DNA from: Paenibacillus sp. NEAU-GSW1
GTDB taxonomy: Bacteria > Bacillota > Bacilli > Paenibacillales > Paenibacillaceae
Reading direction: 5' to 3'
Length of the DNA stretch: 64,000 nt
Assembly: GCF_009737085.1 (NCBI RefSeq)
Contig: NZ_WOVL01000017.1
Span: 1 to 64,000, forward strand
Made by a program: the position numbers and the translations under genes. Position 1 is the stretch's first letter. The number at the start of each line of letters is the position of its first letter. This document shows positions 36,111-44,610 of this stretch, piece by piece. The notes under the pieces were generated by a model. It ran no database searches. It saw only the letters and a list, made by a program, of their open reading frames with translations, and was not told where the DNA came from.

Positions 36111-37790
36111 TTAAAGGAGTGTCAAGTGCTCGGCAATTGGTCCAAGAGCAATCGCCGGCAGGAAAGTCAAAGCGCCAATAAGAAGTACGGTACCAATAAG
36201 GAGCACGGTAAACAGTACATTGTCGGTACGAAAAGTGCCAATCGTCTCCGGAACCGGTTTTTTTCCAAGCATCGAACCGGCTACGGCCAGCATCGCAATC
36301 ATCGAAATGTAGCGTCCAAACAGCATGACAAGACCGGTGCTAATGTTCCAGAACGGCGTATTGTCGCCTAATCCTTCAAATCCAGAGCCATTATTCGCGG
36401 CAGACGACGTATACTCGTACAGCACTTGGCTGATGCCATGGAAACCGGGATTTGTAATAGCTCCCTTGCCTGCATCCGTTATCAAAGCGAGCGCTGTAGG
36501 CGCCAAAACGATAAGCGGATGAGCCAGTATGGCAACCGCGATCAGCTTCATTTCCTTCGACTCGATTTTGCGGCCGAGAAATTCCGGGGTCCTGCCTACC
36601 ATCAGACCGCAAATAAATACGGCAAGTATTGCATACATCAACATATTGATCAGACCGACGCCCTTGCCGCCGAATACGACGTTGAGCATCATCTCAGCGA
36701 GCGGCACCAGACCGCCGAGCGGTGTAAGCGTGTCGTGCATATTGTTGACCGTACCGGTTGTGGCCGCCGTCGTAACGGCAGTAAAGATCGCTGATCCCGC
36801 AATGCCGAACCGGACCTCCTTGCCTTCCATGCTTCCTTGCGAGTCGTCGATGCCAAGAGCGGTTATAACTGGAGTTCCTGCTTTTTCCGCAGCATAAACC
36901 GTCCCCAGGAAGACGAGGAACAATGCCATCATTGCAGCGAATACGATCCAGCCCTGCTTCTTGCTGGGAGCGAATAGGCCGAACGTGTAGGGAAGAGCAG
37001 CCGGCAGCGCCCACATCGAAAAAATTTCGATCACGTTCGTTAACGGATTCGGGTTTTCAAACGGATGCGCTGAATTTACGCCAAAAAATCCGCCGCCGTT
37101 TGTTCCCAAATGCTTGATCGACTCCAGCGATGCGACCGGCCCAATCGCAATTTGCTGAGCAGCGCCTTCAAGCGTCGTTACGGTAAGCGTCGGATCTAGC
37201 GTTTGCGGTACTTGCAGCGCTACGAGCAGCAGCGTTACAACAAATGCAGCCGGCAAAAAAATCCGGGTGTGAGCCTTGACGAAATCCTCGAAAAAGTTGC
37301 CGATATTCGAGCCCCGGCTCGTAATGCCGCGAATGAACGCAATAGCGACCGAGAATCCGGTTGCCGCCGACGTGAACATCATCATCATAATGACTGCCAT
37401 TTGCGACAAGTAAGAGAGCGCGCTTTCTCCGCTGTAGTGCTGCAGGTTCGTATTGGTAATGAAGCTGATAACCGTATTGAAAGTTAACGTCGGCTCCATA
37501 TTGTCGATGCCGTTCGGATTGAACGGAAGGGCCTTTTGCAGCCTAAGAATGAGGCAGCTTACTGCCACAAGAACGATGTTTGTTACGATAAAGCTGATCG
37601 CGTATTTTTTCCAGCTCATGCCGTTTCGATTTTTTAGACCGATTAGCTTATAAATCAGTCTTTCAGTCCCCCCGAACAGCCTATCCGTCCGGTTCGCCTC
37701 ATTCGAAAATACATGATATACATAAGTACCGAGCGGTTTGACCAAAATCACAAGCATGGCAACAATGACCGCCAGTTGTACAATATCCAT
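36111..37790 (-). CDS. kdpA: Potassium-transporting ATPase subunit A
   Basis: This 559-residue membrane protein has about ten helices with repeated selectivity-filter loops such as TNTNLQHYSGE, LGTNGGGFFGVNSAHPFENP, TTGTVNNMHDTLTP and YTSSAANNGSGFEGL. These match KdpA, the potassium-binding channel-like subunit. It lies 11 bases after kdpF. Confidence 0.97.
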   Translation of the reverse strand: MDIVQLAVIVAMLVILVKPLGTYVYHVFSNEANRTDRLFGGTERLIYKLIGLKNRNGMSWKKYAISFIVTNIVLVAVSCLILRLQKALPFNPNGIDNMEPTLTFNTVISFITNTNLQHYSGESALSYLSQMAVIMMMMFTSAATGFSVAIAFIRGITSRGSNIGNFFEDFVKAHTRIFLPAAFVVTLLLVALQVPQTLDPTLTVTTLEGAAQQIAIGPVASLESIKHLGTNGGGFFGVNSAHPFENPNPLTNVIEIFSMWALPAALPYTFGLFAPSKKQGWIVFAAMMALFLVFLGTVYAAEKAGTPVITALGIDDSQGSMEGKEVRFGIAGSAIFTAVTTAATTGTVNNMHDTLTPLGGLVPLAEMMLNVVFGGKGVGLINMLMYAILAVFICGLMVGRTPEFLGRKIESKEMKLIAVAILAHPLIVLAPTALALITDAGKGAITNPGFHGISQVLYEYTSSAANNGSGFEGLGDNTPFWNISTGLVMLFGRYISMIAMLAVAGSMLGKKPVPETIGTFRTDNVLFTVLLIGTVLLIGALTFLPAIALGPIAEHLTLL

Positions 37791-37801
37791 CGATATTCCT
37801 C

Positions 37802-37879
37802 CTAAAACTTCTCGGGGTTAATAAGTGCATAAACAAGATATAGAAATAGAAACAGCGTAATGCCAGCAATGATAACCAT
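37802..37879 (-). CDS. kdpF: KdpF, tiny stabilising subunit
   Basis: This 25-residue protein is a single membrane helix, MVIIAGITLFLFLYLVYAL followed by INPEKF. Its size, the conserved C-terminal NPEKF and position directly before kdpA match KdpF, which stabilises the KdpFABC complex. Its ATG overlaps the preceding small gene's stop by one base (TGATG). Confidence 0.9.
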   Translation of the reverse strand: MVIIAGITLFLFLYLVYALINPEKF

Positions 37880-37986
37880 CACCTATCTCCTTCCTTGTCT
37901 TCCACCGTACCGTCGCACCATCTCATAAAGCCGGCGAATAATACAAAGACCGCCGCAAGCGCAGCTATCATATATAAATCCGTCAT
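37879..37986 (-). CDS. Small membrane protein of the kdp operon
   Basis: This 35-residue frame, MTDLYMIAALAAVFVLFAGF then MRWCDGTVEDKEGDR, has one membrane helix and a charged tail. Its stop is shared with the kdpF ATG (TGATG), so the two are coupled. A GGGAGG lies 11 bases upstream. Similar tiny helix proteins head some kdp operons. Its function is unknown. Confidence 0.7.
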   Translation of the reverse strand: MTDLYMIAALAAVFVLFAGFMRWCDGTVEDKEGDR

Positions 37987-38004
37987 CTTATCAAAAACCT
38001 CCCA

Positions 38005-38412
38005 TTATTCGCCCGGCTCCCTGTCTGCAAGCAAGAAACCGACTTCTTCCGCCTGTGTATAGATGACATGGTCTGCGCCAAGTCCTTTATAAATCGCTCG
38101 CGGATTCCATTTGTGCGTAATGATATAAATGTTTCCGGATGTCCACTGGCGGCAAATCTGCAAGTACCGACAGCTTAGGGCAAGACTGCTTTCAAAGATG
38201 TACACATCTTGTACCGCAAATTCCGGTATAGCTATTTTCGCAGCGCCTGTTTGAATTTGAATGATGGAAGAAGCTCCTATCGCATGCAGCCGTTTCGCTT
38301 CCTGTTTGTTGTTCGTCAGCACCGTAAAAGGAAGCTTCCGATACAGCAATTGCCGAATAAAATTGATGCATGCTTCACTCGAGCCAACAACCGCAATTCG
38401 TTCCTTATTCAC
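38005..38412 (-). CDS. RCK_N/TrkA-N-like protein heading the kdp operon
   Basis: This 135-residue protein has a Rossmann-like pattern: ERIAVVGSSEACINFIRQLL at the start, alternating strands and helices, and GLGADHVIYTQAEEVGFLLA at the end, the last part resembling the RCK_N motif GADxVI. The classic GxGxxG nucleotide motif is replaced by GSSEAC, so it may not bind NAD. Such domains gate potassium channels and transporters. It is the first gene after the c-di-AMP riboswitch and ends 18 bases before the next. Confidence 0.6.
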   Translation of the reverse strand: MNKERIAVVGSSEACINFIRQLLYRKLPFTVLTNNKQEAKRLHAIGASSIIQIQTGAAKIAIPEFAVQDVYIFESSLALSCRYLQICRQWTSGNIYIITHKWNPRAIYKGLGADHVIYTQAEEVGFLLADREPGE

Positions 38413-38454
38413 AGCTTCCCCCCCTGCCTGAGCGGCTTTTTCGGAGAAAAGGCA

Positions 38455-38503
38455 ACAAAAAAGAAGCCAACGGGGAGCAGAGGTGCTTCACCCGCGGCTT
38501 CTT
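38455..38503 (-). terminator. Riboswitch-controlled terminator of the kdp operon
   Basis: Read on the minus strand, AGAAGCCGCGGG pairs with CCCGTTGGCTTCT and is followed by TTTTTTG, between the riboswitch and the first gene. This is the expected off-switch for the operon. Confidence 0.8.
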
Positions 38504-38504
38504 T

Positions 38505-38535
38505 GGACATAGCTAAACAAAGATTAGCTATGTCC
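38505..38535 (-). promoter_or_regulatory. Leader hairpin between riboswitch and terminator
   Basis: GGACATAGCTAA (38505-38516) and TTAGCTATGTCC (38524-38535) are perfect 12-bp complements with a 7-base loop. No T run follows. It could be a pausing or processing hairpin in the expression platform. Confidence 0.6.
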
Positions 38536-38570
38536 ATTCGCACACGTCGATTGTCGCCTCTCTCAACTAT

Positions 38571-38792
38571 ACGCTTACGAGGTTAGCTGTCGGATTCGGG
38601 CAGTGAGAGTTGCCCTACGTCGACCGGATTCCATGGCTTCCGGCCTTCGATTCACCCCTGCGGCGCCAGTCCGACTCTCACATCGGATTACAGCGCCGCT
38701 GTAAGCAGACCGATTCTGTACCATTCAGAACGAATCTTGTCTGCTGTGGTTCCCCCGCTTCCCGTTCGCGAACGAACGGAAACTCAGCGATT
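38571..38792 (-). promoter_or_regulatory. c-di-AMP riboswitch (ydaO/yuaA type) controlling kdp
   Basis: The minus strand shows the conserved blocks of the ydaO class in order: CGCTGAGTTTCC, GCGGGGGAACCAC, GGGGTGAATCG, AGGGCAAC with a loop ending CTGCCCGAATCC, then GACAGCTAACCTCGTAAGCG closing the first stem. Such elements bind cyclic di-AMP and usually shut genes off when it is high. Placement before the potassium uptake operon fits known c-di-AMP control of potassium import. Confidence 0.9.
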
Positions 38793-39073
38793 GTATTGCA
38801 TTTCACAAAATGGAAACTTATTTCGTTGCCATGAATCGAATCATACGCCTCGCCTCTATTTCATGTAAAGCGGATGCAGGGCTCGTTTTTTATGAAAAAG
38901 GAGGCTCTATCTCATTTCACAACGCTTACATATATACACTTCTCTATCACTCTTCGATTTTCTCTCATTTCCTTCATTTTTTAAAAATTAGGCATACAGC
39001 AGTACTGGATGGTTTGGGAAGGATTTAGCCTCATCTTTTCCTTTCAGCAATCGAGAGAGCATGAGTGAGTATA

Positions 39074-39190
39074 ATGGCGAATGAACTGGATTTTCCAGCG
39101 GAAAAGGCAGTTCAAATTCAATTTTGCCAAAATGAAATGTCAAATCGGGAGAAGGACGTTTTACAAATCGCCGCCGTAGGTTTAAGATGA
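39074..39190 (+). CDS. Doubtful small ORF or gene fragment
   Basis: A 38-residue frame reads MANELDFPAEKAVQIQFCQN, then EMSNREKDVLQIAAVGLR before a stop. The final part resembles the first helix of a LuxR-type DNA-binding domain (NREKEVL...A.G). There is only a weak purine stretch upstream. It may be a gene remnant in the space between two riboswitches. Confidence 0.2.
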   Translation: MANELDFPAEKAVQIQFCQNEMSNREKDVLQIAAVGLR

Positions 39191-39218
39191 ACGCCGAAGC
39201 TAATATCAGCTCATAACA

Positions 39219-39384
39219 ATCGCTGAATTCTAATCAAGAAGCGGGGAAACCAATGCTTCCGGTTGCACCTATTGAGAAATGGGGCATAGACCGGATGCGA
39301 GGGGTGAATCAGGCGATGCCGCGCCGCGGCTTGCTTGTAGGGAGGCTCTCTATTCCGAATCCGTCAGCTAACTCCGTAAGCGAA
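39219..39384 (+). promoter_or_regulatory. Second c-di-AMP riboswitch (ydaO/yuaA type), without an intact gene after it
   Basis: The plus strand repeats the ydaO-class blocks: ATCGCTGAATTC, GAAGCGGGGAAACC, GAGGGGTGAATC, TAGGGAGG with a loop ending TTCCGAATCC, and GTCAGCTAACTCCGTAAGCG. It points rightward, away from the kdp leader. The next frame (39401-39532) has lost its start and a terminator follows, so no working target is visible. Confidence 0.85.
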
Positions 39385-39400
39385 CAAGAGGAGTGCTGCT

Positions 39401-39532
39401 GAGAAGACGAACGAACAACAGCTTCATCAGTTGTTTCTAGACGCAATCAGCCATCTGGACGAGCAATCGGATGCAACCGGCAATGGAGTTGGCCTTCTGC
39501 TTCAGGCAGACTATTATTTGTCGATGTACTAG
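39401..39532 (+). pseudogene. Start-less 43-codon frame after the second riboswitch
   Basis: AGAGGAG lies 7 bases before a GAG codon where a start would be expected. From there EKTNEQQLHQLFLDAISHL then DEQSDATGNGVGLLLQADY continues to TAG. No ATG, GTG or TTG exists between an upstream in-frame TAA and the only ATG, which is two codons from the end. It looks like a small gene whose start codon has mutated, or the end of a deleted gene. Confidence 0.5.
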
Positions 39533-39537
39533 CATAT

Positions 39538-39590
39538 AAAAAGCGGACATCGGCGTTAAACAACAAGCCAATGTCCGCTTCTTTATCATC
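39538..39590. terminator. Bidirectional terminator
   Basis: AAGCGGACAT (39541-39550) pairs with ATGTCCGCTT (39571-39580) with A and T runs outside. It serves both the riboswitch transcript and the converging diguanylate cyclase gene. Confidence 0.85.
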
Positions 39591-39595
39591 TGTTC

Positions 39596-41257
39596 TCATG
39601 CCGAGGTGCCGGTTACTTTCTTGAACTTGCGGCTGTCCTCCGCCACGGCACGAACCGTATTTCGTCCGCTGTTTTTCGCCTCGTACAATGCGCGGTCAGC
39701 TGCCTTCAACAGCTTTTCGATGCCGTTTTCCGATATTTCGTCGAGATCGCCGCTCGACACAGCCACGCCGAAACTGGCTGTTATTGCTATGGATTGCGAA
39801 CGGCGCGGCAGCCCCATCGGCTGCTCCTCGATTTTTAAGCGCAGCCGTTCTGCAGCCGCTTCGGCCTCTGCCGGCGACAATCCCGGCATCGCGATGACGA
39901 ACTCCTCGCCGCCATAGCGAGCAAACACATCTTCCGGCCTCAGCAAGCTGCGGCAAACGCCTACAACATGGAGCAGCGCACGGTCACCGATATCATGTCC
40001 ATACTCATCATTTACGCTTTTGAAATGATCGATATCAAATAACACAATCGAAAGCTTTTCCCCGCTGGCAACCGCTTGGAACAACAAAGCTTCGCTTTTA
40101 TGAATAAAGTGCATCCGATTGTAGATTCTCGTCAAGCCGTCATGGTATGCCAGAATGCGAAGCTGTTCCTGCAGCTTAACCCGTTCGGTCACATCAATGA
40201 GAACGATAAGCTTGCCGATTTCCTGATTGCCTTTATTACGCACGATGGAGGAACGAATTTGATAAAAATAAGCTTGTCCGTCAATCGTCCACTTCACGCC
40301 CTCGCCGGTATCCTTGCGCTCTTCAGACTCTTCCGTCTCGTTCTGCTCGTTGTCCGGCAAGCCAGGCAAAGGCTCCTCCGTATGCCGATTCCATAATGGT
40401 TCAATCGGATGGCCAAGAGAGCTTGCGGCAAGCTCCGGCAATACGGCGGCAGCCGCTGTATTGAAATCAACGAGCCGGTTGTTGAGATCCAATACGAGCA
40501 CGCCGTCCCCCATGCTTTCGAACAAATAGTCTCTGGCAATCGGGGATACGTTAAACATTCCTTTAGAAGCAAGCGCCCACATATAGAGAATGGAAGTTAT
40601 CATCATAATGACGGGAATCGGATCGATGCCTTCAGGCGTCAAATTGCTTAAATACAGGAAATCGCCGATTATCGGAAGGAGCAGACCAAGCAGCATCGTC
40701 ATATACTGGAGCCGATAGGACGACTTCATCCTGTTCCAGTAAATCAGCAGCAGAACGACGCTTCCGATCATGCATCCAAAAGTAAAGCCTCCCTGAATGA
40801 TGTACCAAGGACCAACATCCAGATCAACAGTCGGGAACGATGCGCCCGGCCTTATCTCGACGGAGCGATAATAAGAATGATGCCACTCATTCGTCATAAC
40901 AAGTACGGTGGTAATCGCCGGCATAACAAACAGCGCTGCGATCAGCCATCGTTTCAGCAATCGGTCCATCCCTAGAAAATACATGATCAAAAGCAAGCTA
41001 AGAGGCGGAAGATACGGCATGCCTAAGTATTCGATTTTTACCCAAAACATTATTTCAGCCAGCGAATCTGCGGACAGCTCCAGCGCTGATCCAAAAATAT
41101 AGACCGCTGACAGAAAGCACAACGCGATAAAGCTTCGCGACATTGGCTGCTTCGCGCGATTCAGCAGCACATAAATTCCCATTATGACATTAATGACGCC
41201 GGCAGTGACGATAAACGTTATGACGGCGCTATGCGGTGTCCCCATTGTTCTTAACAC
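39596..41257 (-). CDS. Membrane diguanylate cyclase with 7TM and PAS domains
   Basis: This 553-residue protein has seven to eight N-terminal membrane helices like the histidine-kinase 7TM sensor (about 10-245), a PAS domain (about 250-365, FESMGDGVLVLDLNNRLVDF) and a C-terminal GGDEF domain. The active site is RYGGEEF, and RPED lies five residues before it, so the inhibitory I-site is intact. It should make cyclic di-GMP. A Glu-rich insert (NEQNETEESEERKDTGEG) interrupts the PAS region. It stands alone with a terminator downstream. Confidence 0.93.
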   Translation of the reverse strand: MLRTMGTPHSAVITFIVTAGVINVIMGIYVLLNRAKQPMSRSFIALCFLSAVYIFGSALELSADSLAEIMFWVKIEYLGMPYLPPLSLLLIMYFLGMDRLLKRWLIAALFVMPAITTVLVMTNEWHHSYYRSVEIRPGASFPTVDLDVGPWYIIQGGFTFGCMIGSVVLLLIYWNRMKSSYRLQYMTMLLGLLLPIIGDFLYLSNLTPEGIDPIPVIMMITSILYMWALASKGMFNVSPIARDYLFESMGDGVLVLDLNNRLVDFNTAAAAVLPELAASSLGHPIEPLWNRHTEEPLPGLPDNEQNETEESEERKDTGEGVKWTIDGQAYFYQIRSSIVRNKGNQEIGKLIVLIDVTERVKLQEQLRILAYHDGLTRIYNRMHFIHKSEALLFQAVASGEKLSIVLFDIDHFKSVNDEYGHDIGDRALLHVVGVCRSLLRPEDVFARYGGEEFVIAMPGLSPAEAEAAAERLRLKIEEQPMGLPRRSQSIAITASFGVAVSSGDLDEISENGIEKLLKAADRALYEAKNSGRNTVRAVAEDSRKFKKVTGTSA

Positions 41258-41421
41258 TCCACTCAGTCGGCCGGTTTGGCCGAGTACGCATCTTGCCTAC
41301 TTCCTGTATGTTAACATAAATTGGTCGAATGATGCACGACTATAACAATGTTTACTTCGGGCAACATATTATCGTCGAACAAACAAACGTTCCAGATGTT
41401 CCCGAAAGGCGGTTATCGGAG

Positions 41422-41772
41422 TTGATATATGTTTACAGCCTTGCATGTTTAATCGGCGGACTGTTTATTGTCAATGCCGCATTTGCTTATCAGAACAATC
41501 ATATCGACCCTGATTTTTGGTCGATATTGAAGTTTCAAATTGCCGGAATCCCGATCTTTATGACAGCCAACATGCTCATTATCTACGGTATAAAATTCGG
41601 CTATCGGGCATTCAACAGCTTGACGTTCGTATTAAGCGCATCCAAAGGATTGGAGCTTTTCATCTCTGTCGCCGTCGGCTTTTTATTTATGAAAGAAACG
41701 CCAGGCTGGAGAACATGGACCGGACTCGCGGTCGTGTTAGCCGGCGTCGTTCTCTCAAAGTCAAAAGGGTAA
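41422..41772 (+). CDS. Small EamA/SMR-like membrane protein
   Basis: The TTG at 41422 has AAAGGCGG 9 bases upstream and gives 116 residues with four membrane helices: LIYVYSLACLIGGLFIVNAA, FQIAGIPIFMTANMLIIYGI, TFVLSASKGLELFISVAVGF and TGLAVVLAGVVLS. The last helix pattern resembles the end of EamA or small multidrug transporters. A longer frame from 41329 has no ribosome site. The protein is about half an EamA domain pair, so it may pair as a dimer or be a fragment. Confidence 0.55.
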   Translation: MIYVYSLACLIGGLFIVNAAFAYQNNHIDPDFWSILKFQIAGIPIFMTANMLIIYGIKFGYRAFNSLTFVLSASKGLELFISVAVGFLFMKETPGWRTWTGLAVVLAGVVLSKSKG

Positions 41773-41882
41773 TTCGGGTAGATAGCCTCAATCAACCCAT
41801 CGCGATCCAGTAGTAATGTAGACAAACCAAACCTGCAAAAGAAAGTTCAGTTGTTTTTGATGCTATACGCCGATAAAACACA

Positions 41883-41906
41883 AAAGCCTGCAAAAGTGCA
41901 GGCTTT
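41883..41906. terminator. Hairpin terminator between converging genes
   Basis: AAAGCCTGCA and TGCAGGCTTT are perfect 10-bp arms. On the minus strand TTTTGTGTTTT follows, so it best serves the GH4 gene, 180 bases after its stop. Confidence 0.65.
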
Positions 41907-41945
41907 GAGCTACATAATTGCTGAAATCCGAAAAGATGCGGTGAT

Positions 41946-42005
41946 AAGATGCACTTTCGGGTTTCAGAGTAAATGACGAACGAGTAATGGAAAAAGATGC
42001 ACTTT
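41946..42005. repeat. Two copies of AAGATGCACTTT
   Basis: The 12-base word occurs at 41946-41957 and 41994-42005, each followed by pyrimidine- or GGG-rich sequence. The rest of the 317-base gap 41773-42089 shows no gene. The related TGCAAAAGTGCAGG in the nearby hairpin suggests a family of dispersed words. Confidence 0.45.
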
Positions 42006-42089
42006 TACAGGTTTTTCTCTAATTTTCGCACCGCGCGCAGCGCCCAACAAGCGGTGAGCGGTAAGGGTCTCAACAGGGAAAAAGCCGAA

Positions 42090-43604
42090 CTATCGCTGCT
42101 CTGACGCCGCGGCCGGACGTTCTTTCGCCTTATCCGACTCGCCTGCGTTGCGGTTTGCGCTTTCGCGGTCTTGCTGCATCTCCTCGACCGATTTCACCTT
42201 TAACCTTGCCGCTCCGTTGTAGTCGCGCGTCGGAATGCGAGGCTCAGAAGCAAGCCGCTCCTTCGCCGCAGCGATTGCCGCGCCGTATTGCGGCAGCCAT
42301 TGCTCCTGCGCGACAAGCATCTCATCGACCATTTGCCATATTTCCTTCGGATTGCATACCGCGCCAACCAGCGGATCCATCATCATCGCTTGGCGCAGCA
42401 GCTTGTCGTCGCCATGCACTGCTGCTTCTACCGCAAGCCTTTGCACCGAAATGCTGACATTGCATACAGCCGCGCAGCCGAGCGGCAAGTCGCCCACATG
42501 CGGCATGCTAATGCCGTTGCGGTCGGCATAACCCGGAGCTTCAATAATTGCATCTTCCGGCAGGTTCGAGATGACGCCGTTATTTACGACATTGAAATGT
42601 CCGCGATAGACGCGTCCTGTCTCCAATCCTTCAATAATGTAAGAGCCATGCTCGTGTCCGCGTTCCTCCGGCGTATATTTGAACGCAGCATCCTTCATCC
42701 AGTTCGGGAAGTCGGTTTCGAACCAGTTGCGGCCTTCCGTACATACACGCAAATAACCGCCTGTCTCGCCGTTTATCCACGTCCCCAGATCGATCCAATC
42801 TTGAATCTCTTCCGGGCGCTTCCGGTACCAAGGGACATATTCGCTCAAGTGGCCGTTCGACTCCGTGCTGTAATAGCCAAAGCGGCGCAGCATGTCGATG
42901 CGGACCTTCTCCGTGCGGCTGAATTCCGGATGCGCCTCGAACGCTTCGAGCAGCTTTCCGGTCATGTCCTCGCCATTATGCTTAATTTGCACATACCAGG
43001 TTTGATGGTTAATGCCGGCGCAAATAATATCGACCTCTTCCTGCTTCAAGCCAAACGCTTCGGCAATTTGCCAATGTCCGCCTTGAACGCCGTGGCATAG
43101 GCCGATCGTGCGAACGCCTCCGTATTTATTGCATGCCCAAGTGAGCATTGCCATTGGGTTCGCGTAGTTCATCAGCAAGCAGCCGGGCTCCGCCACCTCG
43201 CGAATATCTTTGCATATTTGCAGCATTTCCGCGATTCCCCGTTGACCGTACATAATGCCGCCAGCGCAAATGGTGTCTCCCACGCATTGATCGATGCCGT
43301 ATTTCAACGGTATATCAACGTCATGCTGGAATGCCTCCAAGCCGCCCACACGCACCGTTACAAAAATATATCTCGCTCCGCGAAGCGCTTCCCTTCTGTC
43401 AACCGTCGGCTGAATACGAATCGACAGGCCGTTCTCGTCAATGTCGCGCTGGCATAGCTGTGTAACCATATCCAGGTTATGAGGATTAATATCATGAAAT
43501 GCGACTTCAATGCCGGCAAACTCCGGAACGGTCAATAAATCCCGAAGCAGCCCTCTTGTAAAACCGATGCTCCCTGCTCCGATAAAAGCAATTTTAAACG
43601 ACAT
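42090..43604 (-). CDS. GH4 family glycosidase (alpha-galactosidase, MelA-like)
   Basis: From the ATG at 43604 (GGGAGG upstream) this 504-residue protein has the GH4 NAD site KIAFIGAGSIGFTRGLLRDL, the metal and catalytic regions LLMNYANPMAMLTWA, LCHGVQGG and CAGINHQTWY, and the STESNGHLSEYVPWYRK segment typical of GH4 alpha-galactosidases. GH4 enzymes use NAD and a metal in an oxidation-elimination mechanism. The last 50 residues are a charged, low-complexity tail (SVEEMQQDRESANRNAGESD) absent from the core. A galacturonidase role is a possible alternative given the pectin genes. Confidence 0.85.
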   Translation of the reverse strand: MSFKIAFIGAGSIGFTRGLLRDLLTVPEFAGIEVAFHDINPHNLDMVTQLCQRDIDENGLSIRIQPTVDRREALRGARYIFVTVRVGGLEAFQHDVDIPLKYGIDQCVGDTICAGGIMYGQRGIAEMLQICKDIREVAEPGCLLMNYANPMAMLTWACNKYGGVRTIGLCHGVQGGHWQIAEAFGLKQEEVDIICAGINHQTWYVQIKHNGEDMTGKLLEAFEAHPEFSRTEKVRIDMLRRFGYYSTESNGHLSEYVPWYRKRPEEIQDWIDLGTWINGETGGYLRVCTEGRNWFETDFPNWMKDAAFKYTPEERGHEHGSYIIEGLETGRVYRGHFNVVNNGVISNLPEDAIIEAPGYADRNGISMPHVGDLPLGCAAVCNVSISVQRLAVEAAVHGDDKLLRQAMMMDPLVGAVCNPKEIWQMVDEMLVAQEQWLPQYGAAIAAAKERLASEPRIPTRDYNGAARLKVKSVEEMQQDRESANRNAGESDKAKERPAAASEQR

Positions 43605-43728
43605 GCGGATCGCGCCTCCCAAATGTGATGTGGTCATATTTCTCACTCACATTGTAGCATCAGCGATAGAAAAACGTTTTCACGATTATGACTTGTATGC
43701 CGAGGCCATGTATAAAATAATCACTTCG

Positions 43729-44610
43729 CTACTCGCGGAAATCCTTACGAACCGCCTTCCGATACGATTGAGGCGTGCAGCCGGTATGCTTCTTGAACAG
43801 CGTGCTGAAATATTGCCGGCTGTTCACGCCGACGTAACCGCTGATCTCAATAACGGGAATGTCGGTCTGCTCCAGCAGCATCCGGGCTTTTTCCATGCGA
43901 AAGCGAGTCAAGTAGTCCATTGGCGTACAGCCCATTCCGCCGCGAAATACGCGGTGCAAGTAACCGGGATGAAGATTGACTGCCTCCGCAATTTCCTTAA
44001 TCTGAATATCGCAGTCATAGTGATGATGTATGTAGTCAACCGCTTTGCGCACATAAGCGTCCGTCGTATTCGGAAGCGCCCGATCCGCCTCGCGCGACAG
44101 CCGGGCGATGCGAAGCAGCAGCTGTGACAGCAGCAGATCGGCCAGCAACCGGCTGCCTCCGCGTCCTCCGTCAAGCTCCAGCACAAGCGATTTAAGCGTC
44201 TGATACACCTCGCTTGGATCGTTCAACAGCAAATAGCCGCGTCTCGAGCCAAGCAGACCGCTCAGTGCATCATCTGCAGCTGCAAGCTCTTTCATCGACG
44301 GCGAACAGCCCTGCTCGCCGGCGCCAAACTCAAATTCGACGTTCAGCATACGGCAAGAAGTGCCGGGGGCTACGATTAGCCGATGCTCGATATCGGCGTC
44401 GATGACGATGAAATGCCCTTTTTCCATAGCAAAAGACTGCTCTCTCGTCTCCACGACGCAAGAGCCGCTAATGACATACATAATTTCGACTGCCGTATGC
44501 GAATGATGTGCCATTTCGAAGCCGTCCCATTGTTTGAAATAATAGGCGACAACTCGCGGGCGAACGTCCAGATCGGTCAACGACCCATGAAAAATGCGAT
44601 TGCTGTTCAT
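43729..44610 (-). CDS. AraC-family transcriptional regulator
   Basis: This 293-residue protein has an N-terminal cupin-like sensor (MAHHSHTAVEIMYVISGSCV) and a C-terminal double helix-turn-helix: IQIKEIAEAVNLHPGYLHRV and IPVIEISGYVGVNSRQYFST, then FKKHTGCTPQSYRK. Its start overlaps the fetB stop by four bases, so it is translated with the exporter genes, yet it also lies just upstream of the GH4 gene. It most likely controls the GH4 gene in response to a sugar. Confidence 0.88.
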   Translation of the reverse strand: MNSNRIFHGSLTDLDVRPRVVAYYFKQWDGFEMAHHSHTAVEIMYVISGSCVVETREQSFAMEKGHFIVIDADIEHRLIVAPGTSCRMLNVEFEFGAGEQGCSPSMKELAAADDALSGLLGSRRGYLLLNDPSEVYQTLKSLVLELDGGRGGSRLLADLLLSQLLLRIARLSREADRALPNTTDAYVRKAVDYIHHHYDCDIQIKEIAEAVNLHPGYLHRVFRGGMGCTPMDYLTRFRMEKARMLLEQTDIPVIEISGYVGVNSRQYFSTLFKKHTGCTPQSYRKAVRKDFRE

